A stretch of 64,000 bases of DNA from Bryobacteraceae bacterium (GTDB taxonomy: Bacteria; Acidobacteriota; Terriglobia; Bryobacterales; Bryobacteraceae), in assembly GCA_025980665.1 (NCBI GenBank), contig JAICXC010000001.1, forward strand, positions 62,001 to 126,000, written 5' to 3'. The position numbers and the translations under genes were made by a program. The first letter of the stretch is position 1. The number at the start of each line of letters is the position of its first letter. Below, in pieces: positions 17,665 through 26,190 of the stretch. The notes under the pieces were generated by a model. The model was given only the letters and a program-made list of their open reading frames with translations, was not told the origin of the DNA and did not search any database.

Positions 17665-18663
17665 TTATTTTCCGCAGAGTGCTAATGCAGCTTCGCATAC
17701 CGTGCGTTCCGTCGGAACGGTTGCATCTTCGAGAGGAGGCGAGAACGGAATCGGCACGTGCATCGCGCCCATCCGCTTCACCGGAGCTTCCAGATCGAAG
17801 AACGCATTTTCCTGGATCATCGCAGCGAGCTCCGCCGTTACACCATAGCGCCCGTAGCCTTCATCAACTACAATCACCCGCGAGGTCTTCCTGGCGGAAT
17901 CGATCAACGTCTTTTCGTCCAGCGGCCACAGCGTGCGCGGATCGACCACTTCCGCGCTTACACCGTGCTCTTCGAGCAGCTTCGCGGCGCCCAACGCGAC
18001 TTGCACCATGCTGCTCGTCGCAATGATGGTGATATCGTCGCCGGCGCGCTTTACATCCGCCACGCCTAGAGGAATCGTGTAGTCGTCCTCGGGCACAGGA
18101 CCTTTGAGCTTGTACATCATCTTGTCTTCGTAGAAGACCACCGGATTGTCGTCGCGGATCGCGGATTTCAGCAATCCCTTGGCGTCGTAGGGCGTCGACG
18201 GCATCACGACTTTCAGTCCGGGAATGTGACAGAACCACGCGTGCAGCGATTGCGAATGCTGCGCGGCCGACCGGCGTGTGGCCCCGAGCGTGGTCCGCAG
18301 CACCATGGAGCATTTCCACTTGCCGCCCGACATGTAATGGATTTTCGCGGCCTGGTTCGCCATTTGGTCCATGATCAAACCCGCGAAATCACCGAACATG
18401 ATGTCCACGACCGGGCGCATGCCGGTCATTCCGGCGCCGACGCCGATGCCGGTGAAGCCGGCTTCCGAGATCGGCGTATCCAGCACGCGGTCGGTTCCAA
18501 ACTCCTGAACTAAGCCGCCGAGAACCTTGAACGCGGTGCCGGCTTCGGCTACGTCTTCGCCCATGATGAAGACCCGCGGATCGCGCCGCATCTCTTCCGC
18601 GAGAGCTTCGCGGACGGCTTCACCCAGCGTCAATTCGCGGACAGCTACAGCGGTCTCAGGCAT
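17665..18663 (-). CDS. 2-oxo acid dehydrogenase E1 beta subunit
   Basis: A 332-residue E1 beta (transketolase-like pyrimidine-binding plus C-terminal domain). Visible marks: TLGEAVREALAEEMRRDPRVFIMGEDVA, ISEAGFTGIGVGAGMTGMRPVVDIMFGDF, VVFYEDKMMYK and the C-terminal VVDPRTLWPLDEKTL with VVDEGYGRYGVTAELAA. It pairs with E1 alpha (8-nt overlap) to bind thiamine diphosphate and decarboxylate a 2-oxo acid or cleave an acetoin-like diketone. The acetoin-dehydrogenase-type subfamily is suggested by the separate alpha/beta organisation and lengths, but substrate cannot be fixed. Confidence 0.92.
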   Translation of the reverse strand: MPETAVAVRELTLGEAVREALAEEMRRDPRVFIMGEDVAEAGTAFKVLGGLVQEFGTDRVLDTPISEAGFTGIGVGAGMTGMRPVVDIMFGDFAGLIMDQMANQAAKIHYMSGGKWKCSMVLRTTLGATRRSAAQHSQSLHAWFCHIPGLKVVMPSTPYDAKGLLKSAIRDDNPVVFYEDKMMYKLKGPVPEDDYTIPLGVADVKRAGDDITIIATSSMVQVALGAAKLLEEHGVSAEVVDPRTLWPLDEKTLIDSARKTSRVIVVDEGYGRYGVTAELAAMIQENAFFDLEAPVKRMGAMHVPIPFSPPLEDATVPTERTVCEAALALCGK

Positions 18664-19630
18664 ACACGTCTTGCTCCACCTCGTCGACGTTCGGATATGG
18701 CGCGGCCATGGCGAACTGCACGGCCTTCTCGATCTCGGCTTTTACTTCCGCCTGGATCCGGCCCAGCGCGGCGCGGTCAGCGATGTTCTGAGAGAGGATC
18801 GCTTCGGTCGCAACCTTGATAGGATCGCGCTCGGACTTCCAGGTCTGCTCTTCCTGCTTTGAGCGATAGTATTCGCGACTGATATCGCCCACGTGGTGTC
18901 CCATGAAGCGATACGTATTCGCCATTAGGAATGAGGGCCCCTCGCCACGGCGCGCACGTTCGGCCAAACGTTGGGTGACGGAGTAAACGGCCCGCACATC
19001 CTGACCGTCGACGCTTTCAGAGGGCACGCCAAATGCGGGACCTCGCGCCAGAATATCGCCAGCCGCCGCTTCCGAGACATGCGTGTACTCGTTGTACATG
19101 TTGTTCTCGCACACGTAGATCACCGGCAGCTTCCAGAGCGCGGCCATGTTCATCACTTCGTAGACCACGCCTTGCCCCAACGCACCTTCGCCGAAGAAGC
19201 AGACAGTCACGCGGCCGTTGCCCAGCCGCTTCGACGAAAACGCGGCGCCTGTCGCGATGCCCGCGCTGCCGGCGACGATTGCGTTGGCTCCCAGGTTGCC
19301 CGTATCGGGATCGGCAATGTGCATCGAGCCGCCCTTGCCTTTGCAATATCCCGCTTCTTTGCCTAGCAGCTCGGCGAACATGCGGTCGATAGCCGCGCCT
19401 TTGGCCAGGCAATGCCCGTGGCCGCGATGCGTGCTGGTGATGTAATCGTCCGAGCGGAGCGCTTCGCAAACGCCCACGGCGATGGCTTCCTCTCCGATAT
19501 AGAGGTGAGCCAGACCGGGCATCAGAGCGCGCGTGTAGAGGTCGTTGACCTGTTCCTCGAACAGACGGATCATCACCATGCGCCGGTACATGCGCAGAAG
19601 TAGTTTGTTATCGATGGCCACGTCGCTCAT
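18656..19630 (-). CDS. 2-oxo acid dehydrogenase E1 alpha subunit
   Basis: A 324-residue E1 alpha with the thiamine diphosphate motif running from GEGALGQGVVYEVMNMAALW to VCENN. Other family marks are LAHLYIGEEAIAVGVCEAL, THRGHGHCLAKGAAIDRMFAEL, GSMHIADPDTGNLGANAIVAG and TYRFMGHHVGD near the phosphorylation-loop region. Length and pattern fit acetoin/pyruvate-type E1 alpha. It overlaps E1 beta by 8 nt and the HIBADH-like gene by 4 nt. Acts in the cytoplasm in a complex with E1 beta and E2. Confidence 0.93.
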   Translation of the reverse strand: MSDVAIDNKLLLRMYRRMVMIRLFEEQVNDLYTRALMPGLAHLYIGEEAIAVGVCEALRSDDYITSTHRGHGHCLAKGAAIDRMFAELLGKEAGYCKGKGGSMHIADPDTGNLGANAIVAGSAGIATGAAFSSKRLGNGRVTVCFFGEGALGQGVVYEVMNMAALWKLPVIYVCENNMYNEYTHVSEAAAGDILARGPAFGVPSESVDGQDVRAVYSVTQRLAERARRGEGPSFLMANTYRFMGHHVGDISREYYRSKQEEQTWKSERDPIKVATEAILSQNIADRAALGRIQAEVKAEIEKAVQFAMAAPYPNVDEVEQDVYA

Positions 19631-20508
19631 TTACTTACTCCAGACATTCGCGCGAGCACTTCAAACACGATGGCGAAATCTTTCTTCGCCAGGCCCATGC
19701 CTCGCGCAGCCGTCAGCATTTCATTGGTCGCGGCGGTGGTCGGCAAAGGCACGTCCACTTGGCGGCCCAACTCCAATGCTAATAGCATATCCTTCTGCAT
19801 CAGGTTGACATCGAACCAGGCGTCTTCGGGCATTTTTAGCACGAACGGACCTCGATATTGGACCATAGGCGACCCGATGACGCTATTGATCATGACGTCG
19901 ACCGCGGTCTCGCGCGGGATACCGCTTTTCTCCGCCAGCAGCACGCCTTCAGAGAACGCCAGCATCTGGACCGCGAGACTCAGATTCATCGCGATCTTCA
20001 TGACCAGCGCCTTGCCATTGTCCCCTACGTGGGTCACTTTGGGCCCGATGTCGAGCAGTACGGGCTTCACGCGCTCAAAGGTCTCAGCGCGGCCCCCGAC
20101 CATCACCGAAAGCTTGCCCTGCTTGAGGGTCACAGGGCTTCCTGAAACAGGCGCGTCCACCATGTCGGCGCCCTTTTCTCGAACGCGAGCGGCAACAGTC
20201 CGGCTGACCTCGGGACTCACCGTGCTCATGTCCACCAGGAACTTGCCAGAGCTGAAACCCTCCAGCATTCCAGTAGGTCCTTCGAATATATCTTTGAGGG
20301 CGGCGGAGTTGGTGACCATGGAGAAAGTGACGTCGGCTGCCGCGGAAACCGTGCTCGGCGAGTCCGCCCACTTCATGCCGAGGTCGATCAACCGCTGCGC
20401 TTTCGATTTGGTGCGATTGTAACCGGTAACTGTGTGGCCTTTGTCCAGGAGGCGAACGACCATCTCACTGCCCATCACGCCCAAGCCGACAAACCCCAAA
20501 TTCGCCAT
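19627..20508 (-). CDS. HIBADH-family NAD(P)-dependent beta-hydroxyacid dehydrogenase
   Basis: A 293-residue protein with the N-terminal Rossmann motif LGFVGLGVMGSEMVVRLLDKGH, the substrate motif DAPVSGSPVTLKQGKLSVMV and the region with the catalytic Lys (GKALVMKIAMNLS). The family covers 3-hydroxyisobutyrate, tartronate-semialdehyde, 4-hydroxybutyrate and related dehydrogenases. Next to a semialdehyde-type dehydrogenase it would interconvert a hydroxy acid and the semialdehyde that enzyme oxidises. It overlaps E1 alpha by 4 nt and follows the aldehyde dehydrogenase by 22 nt. Confidence 0.9.
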   Translation of the reverse strand: MANLGFVGLGVMGSEMVVRLLDKGHTVTGYNRTKSKAQRLIDLGMKWADSPSTVSAAADVTFSMVTNSAALKDIFEGPTGMLEGFSSGKFLVDMSTVSPEVSRTVAARVREKGADMVDAPVSGSPVTLKQGKLSVMVGGRAETFERVKPVLLDIGPKVTHVGDNGKALVMKIAMNLSLAVQMLAFSEGVLLAEKSGIPRETAVDVMINSVIGSPMVQYRGPFVLKMPEDAWFDVNLMQKDMLLALELGRQVDVPLPTTAATNEMLTAARGMGLAKKDFAIVFEVLARMSGVSK

Positions 20509-20530
20509 CGTTCTAGTCTAACGCCGATGG

Positions 20531-21895
20531 CTATTTAATCCATACCGTCTTGGCGTTCATGAATTCTCGGATTCCGTGAACCCCGAGTTCGCGCCCATGG
20601 CCGGAATGTTTGACGCCGCCGAAAGGAATACGGGTATCCGACGCCACCATCTGGTTGATAAAGACCATTCCCGCGTCGATCTCATTCGCGAAACGTTCGC
20701 GCTCGGCGGGATCGTTGGTCCAGGCACTGGCCCCCAGGCCGAAGCGGCTGTCATTGGCGACCTGAATCGCCTCATCGACATTCTTCACTCGGAAGACGCT
20801 GGCCACGGGACCGAACAATTCTTCGCGGTAGGCTGGCGACTCCTTGGGGATGTTCGTAAGCACCGTGGGAGCGTAGAAGCTTCCTGGGCGATCGGCCGGT
20901 TTCCCGCCGGTCAGAACGCTTGCCCCGGCGGCGACGGTCTTCTGCACGTCCGCGTGCAGCGTGGCGACGGCGTCGGCGGATGCCAAGGGGCCGAGCTCGG
21001 TTTCGGGTCGCATTGGATCTCCGATCTTCAGTGCTTCCATGCCCTTCACAAACGCGCGCTCGAAGGCATCGGCGATTTGTTCCGCGACGATGAAACGTTT
21101 GGCTGCAATGCAGGACTGCCCGTTGTTCACGATGCGCGCCTTGACGGCGGTGGCAACGGCGTCGTCCAGGTTCGCGCTGGGCATCACGATGAAGGGGTCG
21201 CTTCCGCCCAGTTCCAGGACGACTTTCTTAACGTTTTTTGCGGCGGACACGCCGACCTGAATGCCGGCTCCCTCGCTTCCCGTGAGCGTGGCTGCGGCGA
21301 TGCGGAAATCGGTGAGGACGCGATCCACCTGGCTCGCGCCGATGAGCAGCGTCTGGAACGCACCCTCGGGAAATCCCGCGCGCAAGAGGATCTCTTCGAT
21401 CTTGAGCGCGCACTGCGGAACGTTCGAGGCGTGCTTTAGCAGGCCGACATTCCCCGCCATCAAGCCTGGCGCGATGAATCGAAAAACCTGCCAGAACGGA
21501 AAATTCCAGGGCATCACGGCCAGGATCACCCCGAGAGGCTGATATCGGACGTAACTGCGGCTGGCGGTGGTTTCCACCACTTCGTCAGCCAGAAAGCGCT
21601 CCGCGTTCTCGGCATAGTAGCGGCAGGCAGTCGCGCACTTGGCGGCTTCGGCAATCGCCGATGAAAGCGTTTTGCCCATCTCCATGGTCATCAGGCGACC
21701 CAACGCGTCTTTATCGGCTTCGAGAATATCCGCGGCCTTGCTCATCATGCCGGCGCGATCGGCAAACGACAGCTTGCGAAACTTGGGGAACGTCTCCGCG
21801 GCGGTCTGAATCTTAGCTTCTACCGCCGCATCCGATAGCGGCTCAAAGGTTCGAAGCAATTCTCCGGTGGCGGGATTAGCGCTCGCGATGGCCAT
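20531..21895 (-). CDS. Aldehyde dehydrogenase, succinate-semialdehyde (YneI-like) type
   Basis: A 454-residue NAD(P)-dependent aldehyde dehydrogenase and first gene of the nine-gene operon. Key parts: MPWNFPFWQVFRFIAPGLMAGN (cofactor domain), the general-base Glu in VVLELGGSDPFIV, the catalytic Cys in NNGQSCIAAKRF, and the C-terminal INQMVASDTRIPFGGVKHSG. The short length and these motifs match Sad/YneI-type succinate-semialdehyde dehydrogenases. A TATACT box lies on the minus strand at 21903..21908, just 7 nt before the ATG. It probably oxidises the semialdehyde made by the downstream HIBADH-like enzyme. Confidence 0.9.
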   Translation of the reverse strand: MAIASANPATGELLRTFEPLSDAAVEAKIQTAAETFPKFRKLSFADRAGMMSKAADILEADKDALGRLMTMEMGKTLSSAIAEAAKCATACRYYAENAERFLADEVVETTASRSYVRYQPLGVILAVMPWNFPFWQVFRFIAPGLMAGNVGLLKHASNVPQCALKIEEILLRAGFPEGAFQTLLIGASQVDRVLTDFRIAAATLTGSEGAGIQVGVSAAKNVKKVVLELGGSDPFIVMPSANLDDAVATAVKARIVNNGQSCIAAKRFIVAEQIADAFERAFVKGMEALKIGDPMRPETELGPLASADAVATLHADVQKTVAAGASVLTGGKPADRPGSFYAPTVLTNIPKESPAYREELFGPVASVFRVKNVDEAIQVANDSRFGLGASAWTNDPAERERFANEIDAGMVFINQMVASDTRIPFGGVKHSGHGRELGVHGIREFMNAKTVWIK

Positions 21896-21947
21896 GGTGA
21901 TCAGTATACGTTCTCAGTTTGTAGCTCTTGCTATTCTTGTGGGAATC

Positions 21948-22796
21948 ATGGGCCCGAAGGGTGATCCAAAAAACGTAGCTAGCAGCCCTAAAGCCGCGGG
22001 TGGCGTGAACTATCACACCCATACGGGTCATAACGATCTGGCGGCGATGTGCCTCATCGTGGGCGCACCGGGCCGCGCGGACATGATCGCCGAGAAGTAC
22101 CTGAAAACGTCGCGGCGCTTTTCAAACGATGCACGCGGACTGGTTTCGCATACGGGAAAATATCGCGATATCGAAATCTCAGTGACTACCTCGGGCATGG
22201 GCGGCCCCTCGATGGGCATCGTGCTTCCGGAAGCGGTCCAGAGCGGCGCGCGGATTTTCATACGCGTCGGCTCATGCGGGAGCTTGATCCGCGAATCAAA
22301 GATCGGCGACGTGATCATTCCCACGGCAGCCATTCGATTCGACCGGACCGCGGACGATTGGGCCCCGCCCGAGTATCCCGCCGTCGCCGACTGGCGCGTG
22401 GTCAGCGCGCTGTATCGCTCGGCGCAGGCGAAAGCTCCAGGCCGATTTCTCACCGGCGTCGAATGCACCACCAGCGATTTCTATACGGGCCAGGGCCGGC
22501 CGAACCTGTTCGGGATTGTCCCTGAACGCATGAAGGAGCGGCATCAAGAGGTCCTGCGACTCGGAGCAGCTTGTTACTCCATGGAGGCATCGGATTTGTT
22601 CGTGTGGTGCGGGACGGAAGGCGGCGGCTTGCCCGCGGGCGCGATCAACGCGGTTTTCGCGAATCGGCACACCAACGAATGGGGCATAGCCGGCGAGGAA
22701 CTGGCGGCGGAGATCGCACTGGACGCGCTAGTGAGCCTGTCTGAGGACGTAAGCCTAGCCTCGTATCTCTCACGCGAACGCCCCAAGTATGCTTGA
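21948..22796 (+). CDS. Uridine/purine nucleoside phosphorylase family protein
   Basis: Start set at ATG 21948 (MGPKGDPKNV); the ORF-track extension to 21867 overlaps the divergent aldehyde dehydrogenase gene. About 282 residues with the phosphorylase fold: LIVGAPGRADMIAEKYL, VTTSGMGGPSMGIVLPE, IRVGSCGSL and the substrate-binding YSMEASDLF with a Met-Glu pair. Uridine phosphorylase splits uridine with phosphate to uracil and ribose-1-phosphate. It overlaps cdd by 8 nt, and cytidine deaminase would supply uridine, which favours the Udp reading over purine phosphorylase. Confidence 0.87.
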   Translation: MGPKGDPKNVASSPKAAGGVNYHTHTGHNDLAAMCLIVGAPGRADMIAEKYLKTSRRFSNDARGLVSHTGKYRDIEISVTTSGMGGPSMGIVLPEAVQSGARIFIRVGSCGSLIRESKIGDVIIPTAAIRFDRTADDWAPPEYPAVADWRVVSALYRSAQAKAPGRFLTGVECTTSDFYTGQGRPNLFGIVPERMKERHQEVLRLGAACYSMEASDLFVWCGTEGGGLPAGAINAVFANRHTNEWGIAGEELAAEIALDALVSLSEDVSLASYLSRERPKYA

Positions 22797-23523
22797 GTTT
22801 TTGGCGCAAGCTCAGTCGTACGCGCGTCCGGTGCTGACGAACCTCCGCGTAGGCGCGGTGGTGCGCGGCACGTCAGGCGCACTGCACCTGGGAGCGAATA
22901 TCGAGTTCGCCGGGCAAAGTCTCAATCAGACCGTACACGCCGAGCAAGCGGCCTTGGCGAGTGCGTTCATGCACGACGAGCCTCGTATCGAAGCGATCGC
23001 CGTTAGCGCGCCCCCATGTGGTCACTGCCGCCAGTTCCTCTACGAGTTTGCCGAGGGGCGCGATATCGAGATCCTATTGCCGGGGCAAGCCGCGACGGCG
23101 CTTTCGATTTTGCTGCCGCACCCCTTCGGCCCCCGCGATCTGAATATCACACAAGGTCCGCTCTCACGGACAAAGATCGCGATTCAGGAGGTGGAGGACA
23201 ATGTAGTGCAGGCCGCCCGCTACGCCGCCGCGAACGCGTATGCGCCGTATTCCAACTCCCCCTCGGGAGTCGCGATACGCTCACGCCGCGGAAACGTTTA
23301 TCGCGGGTCGTACATCGAAAACGCCGCTTTCAACCCGAGCCTGCCGCCGCTGCAAGTTGCCCTGGTCTCAATGGCGACGGCGAATGAGGAGTTCAACGAT
23401 ATCGCAGAGGTGGTTCTGGCCGAGGCCGGCAACAATTCCATCAGCCAGCTCAGTGCGACCAAATCGATGCTGACAGCGATTGCGCCTCGCGCGGAGTTCC
23501 GGCTACTTCCACGCGCCAAGTAG
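22789..23523 (+). CDS. cdd: Cytidine deaminase, two-domain type
   Basis: A 244-residue protein resembling the dimeric enterobacterial Cdd. The N-terminal domain is catalytic, with VHAEQAALASAF (His50, Glu52) and APPCGHCRQFLYEF (Cys77, Cys80) binding zinc. The C-terminal half repeats the fold without the zinc ligands (RYAAANAYAPYSNSPSGVAI), as in E. coli Cdd. The reaction is cytidine to uridine plus ammonia. It is coupled to the phosphorylase gene by an 8-nt overlap, and its last 21 nt overlap the convergent DinB gene. Confidence 0.92.
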   Translation: MLEFLAQAQSYARPVLTNLRVGAVVRGTSGALHLGANIEFAGQSLNQTVHAEQAALASAFMHDEPRIEAIAVSAPPCGHCRQFLYEFAEGRDIEILLPGQAATALSILLPHPFGPRDLNITQGPLSRTKIAIQEVEDNVVQAARYAAANAYAPYSNSPSGVAIRSRRGNVYRGSYIENAAFNPSLPPLQVALVSMATANEEFNDIAEVVLAEAGNNSISQLSATKSMLTAIAPRAEFRLLPRAK

Positions 23524-23979
23524 CCGCCGCGTGAGCACCAATTGGCCGATGTGATATGCGTTGTGATCGGCCATCAGCAGCGCCTCGCGCAAGATTGTCT
23601 GCCCGTCGCCGTGCGGAATGGGAGCATACAGATCCGTGGCATCGGCCGCCACCAGCTTGCGCATCGCTTCCAGGTCAGCGTTGAACGCGCGCACGCTCTT
23701 GGCCCAGGCCTTGTCATTCGGCGGAGTCTTGGATTTCGGCCAATAGCCTGACGGCCATTCGGGCGACACATGCTTCGGATTGCGGCTGAATTCCAAAATG
23801 TCCGATTGCGCGATGCGCAAGTGTTCCAGGATTTCCCACGGCGAATGCTCGGCGCCCTTGGGTCTTTTTCCGCGCAAGGAAGCCGGTAGGCCCTTGACTG
23901 CGGCGTCGAACGTCACGTGCGCTTGCCCCCCAGCTAAGAGCTTTACTAAATGTTCCCGAACAGGTTTATCATTTGCCAT
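23503..23979 (-). CDS. DinB-fold (DUF664/YfiT-like) protein in the ergothioneine operon
   Basis: A 158-residue four-helix DinB/YfiT-type protein. The metal triad is intact: His53 in SPWEILEHLRIAQSD, and His139 and His143 in ADHNAYHIGQLVLTRRLLG. The fold family includes thiol S-transferases (bacillithiol, mycothiol) and mycothiol-dependent isomerases; the EgtB N-terminal domain has the same fold. It is the last gene of a seven-gene run with egtB and egtD and overlaps the binding-protein gene by 11 nt. Role in ergothioneine use is inference. Its 3' end overlaps cdd by 21 nt. Confidence 0.82.
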   Translation of the reverse strand: MANDKPVREHLVKLLAGGQAHVTFDAAVKGLPASLRGKRPKGAEHSPWEILEHLRIAQSDILEFSRNPKHVSPEWPSGYWPKSKTPPNDKAWAKSVRAFNADLEAMRKLVAADATDLYAPIPHGDGQTILREALLMADHNAYHIGQLVLTRRLLGAWK

Positions 23980-24862
23980 ACGTTTCCTTTAAGAATTCAG
24001 CGGCCACTTGCGATACCGGGCGATGCTCGGCGTCCACTTGATAGTTGAGTTGCTGCATGGTTTGATTGGTGAACTTTCCCGACAACTCTTGGAGGGCCTC
24101 GCGCATGCCAGGAGTGTCGCGCAGCCGGTCTTGCGACGCGACGATCGAAACCTGATACGGCGGAAAGGCATGTTTGTCGTCCGCCAGAACCTTGAGAGCG
24201 AGCTTCGATAACAATCCGTCGGTGGCGTTGGCCGCGATCATGGTCACCTGATTCCCTCCGAGCGCTTTGTATAGCAGGCCGAGATCCATGGTCTGTGGAC
24301 TTCCCGTCCAATGCAGATGATACGTCCGATCCAGCGCCGCCAGTCCATCTGGCCGCTGCTGAAACTCGTATCCGACGCCCAGAGCCCACGGAGTGTTGAC
24401 CATCGCAGCGTTCGTCAGATTTTCCAAATGCTTCGCGCGAGCATCGGCGCCCTTCACGACCATGGCAAAACTATTATCGATGCCGAGCGGATCCATCCAC
24501 TCGATTTTGAAGCGCTTCGCATATTCGGATCGAACGTGGGCCAGGACACGTGCCGGATCGTTGTCGGGAGGGTCTTTCAAAATCGCGGTGAGGGCTGTGC
24601 CGGTGTATTCAGGATAGACGTCGATCTCCTGATTGACCAAGGCTCCATGTGCTAACAGGGTGCCGCCCAGATTCAATTGCCGGTTCACTTTCTGATGCAG
24701 ACGATGTTCCAGATGCTGTGCGATGATCTCGCCGAGGATTACCTGTTCCGTGAAGTTTTTCGATCCAACGCGGATACCCCGATTGCTGACGGTCCACAAA
24801 GCCAGCGCCGCGATCAGGGCGACCACCAGAGTCAGACCGACGATAATTTTCGTTCGACCCAT
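23969..24862 (-). CDS. OpuC/EgtU-type substrate-binding protein of ABC transporter
   Basis: A 297-residue extracytoplasmic binding protein with an N-terminal hydrophobic segment (IIVGLTLVVALIAALALW) lacking an obvious lipobox. The mature part starts IRVGSKNFTEQVILGEIIAQ and continues NLGGTLLAHGALVNQEIDVYPEYTG, the hallmark of glycine betaine/choline/carnitine binding proteins (OpuAC/OpuBC, OsmF) and the ergothioneine binder EgtU. It overlaps the permease gene by 31 nt. In this operon ergothioneine, or its precursor histidine betaine (hercynine), is the suggested ligand. A conventional quaternary-ammonium osmolyte is the alternative. Confidence 0.88.
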   Translation of the reverse strand: MGRTKIIVGLTLVVALIAALALWTVSNRGIRVGSKNFTEQVILGEIIAQHLEHRLHQKVNRQLNLGGTLLAHGALVNQEIDVYPEYTGTALTAILKDPPDNDPARVLAHVRSEYAKRFKIEWMDPLGIDNSFAMVVKGADARAKHLENLTNAAMVNTPWALGVGYEFQQRPDGLAALDRTYHLHWTGSPQTMDLGLLYKALGGNQVTMIAANATDGLLSKLALKVLADDKHAFPPYQVSIVASQDRLRDTPGMREALQELSGKFTNQTMQQLNYQVDAEHRPVSQVAAEFLKETYGK

Positions 24863-25452
24863 CCCAATCCCCAGTCTGCAGCGAGCGCGATCAGCGCGGC
24901 CGGCACAGCTCCTGCAAGAATCTGCACCGTATCCACGGACGCGACGCCTCGAAAAATAAAAACGCCCAGCCCGCCACCGCCGATTGCTGCGGCAATGGTG
25001 GCGGTCCCGATCGTGGTAACCGTCGCGACTCTGATCCCCGCCATGATAGTCGGCGCCGCCAGAGGGATCTGGACTTGACGTAGCAACTGTCCGTCCGTCA
25101 TCCCCATCGCAATGGCGGATTCACAAACCGCGGCTTCCACACCCAGAATCCCGACCAAAGTATTACGCAGGATCGGAAGCAGAGCGTATAGCACTAGAGC
25201 CACGATCACGGTTCGTTTGCCTATGCCACCTATGAACGGAATCGGGATCAAGAAGCCGAACAACGCCAGGCTAGGGATGGTCTGCATGATGTTCGAGAAT
25301 CCAAGCAACCAGGGGCGCGCTGCACGATGGCGCGTCAAGTAGATTCCCAGCGGCACACCGATGGCGATGGCGAACACCATCGCATTCAGTACCAGGAGCA
25401 GATGCTCCGCCGTAAGCTGGAGGATATCGCCCCACAGGTCTGAGCGCATCAC
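24832..25452 (-). CDS. OpuB/EgtU-type ABC permease
   Basis: A 206-residue permease with five or six hydrophobic segments and the EAA-type loop VCESAIAMGMTDGQLLRQVQIPLA that contacts the ATPase. Other marks are GVPLGIYLTRHRAARPWLLG and the C-terminal IAAAIGGGGLGVFIFRGVAS. Homologues import betaine, choline, carnitine or ergothioneine. It lies 9 nt after the ATPase gene and overlaps the binding-protein gene by 31 nt. The order permease then binding protein matches the domain order of the fused EgtU protein. Confidence 0.9.
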   Translation of the reverse strand: MMRSDLWGDILQLTAEHLLLVLNAMVFAIAIGVPLGIYLTRHRAARPWLLGFSNIMQTIPSLALFGFLIPIPFIGGIGKRTVIVALVLYALLPILRNTLVGILGVEAAVCESAIAMGMTDGQLLRQVQIPLAAPTIMAGIRVATVTTIGTATIAAAIGGGGLGVFIFRGVASVDTVQILAGAVPAALIALAADWGLGWVERKLSSV

Positions 25453-25461
25453 TAATTTGTA

Positions 25462-26190
25462 TCAGTTGTCGAGGACTGCCAGAAAAGCGCGCGCTTCGTC
25501 GCACTGTGCCTGCCGGAATTCCTGCGGCGGCGCCAGCACTTCCAAGCGTCCTTCCGACAGCAGCGCGATTTTGCTTGCGAGCAGCAGGGCTTCGCGCACA
25601 TCGTGGGTCACAAAGATGGAGGTCTTCTGAAAATCCTCGCGCAGGGTCAGGAACTGGCGCTGCAATTCCAGCCGCATGACCGGATCCAGAGCGCCGAACG
25701 GTTCGTCGAACAGCAGAACGGGCGGATCGGCCGCCAATGCGCGCGCCACACCGACTCGCTGGCGTTGCCCGCCGGAAAGCTGCCGGGGATAGCGCGATCG
25801 GAACTCGATTGGAGGCATCCCGACTTTTTGGAGAAGCAAGTTCACGCGCGTCTCGATATCCGACGTACTCCAGCCTTCCAGTTTGGGAACTAAGCCAACG
25901 TTATCGCCGACGGTGAAGTGAGGAAACAATCCGACTTCCTGGATCACGTAACCGATTCGGCGACGCAGCTGGATCGGATCCCAATCGGTGGTCGCGCGAC
26001 CGTCGACCAAGACCTGTCCCTTGGTCGGGAAGAGCATACCATTGATCATCTTGAGCGCAGTGGTCTTGCCCGATCCACTGCGACCCAGAAGGACGAGCGT
26101 CTCACCCGCTTCTACGCCCAAACTTAGGTCCCGGAGAATCGGTTTCCCCGCGATCTCGTAAGAGACGGCGCGAAACTCGACCAGCGCCAT
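25462..26190 (-). CDS. ABC transporter ATPase of the OpuC/EgtV type
   Basis: Start placed at ATG 26190 (MALVEFRAVSYEIAG), which forms TAATG with the egtD stop; the ORF-track start at 26226 lies inside egtD. About 242 residues: Walker A LGRSGSGKTTALKMING, Q-loop YVIQEVGLFPHFTV, signature RQLSGGQRQRVGVARALAAD, Walker B VLLFDEPFGALD, H-loop IFVTHDVREAL. It ends soon after the nucleotide-binding domain, so the tandem CBS domains that sense ionic strength in OpuCA/ProV are absent, which argues against osmotic gating. Confidence 0.92.
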   Translation of the reverse strand: MALVEFRAVSYEIAGKPILRDLSLGVEAGETLVLLGRSGSGKTTALKMINGMLFPTKGQVLVDGRATTDWDPIQLRRRIGYVIQEVGLFPHFTVGDNVGLVPKLEGWSTSDIETRVNLLLQKVGMPPIEFRSRYPRQLSGGQRQRVGVARALAADPPVLLFDEPFGALDPVMRLELQRQFLTLREDFQKTSIFVTHDVREALLLASKIALLSEGRLEVLAPPQEFRQAQCDEARAFLAVLDN

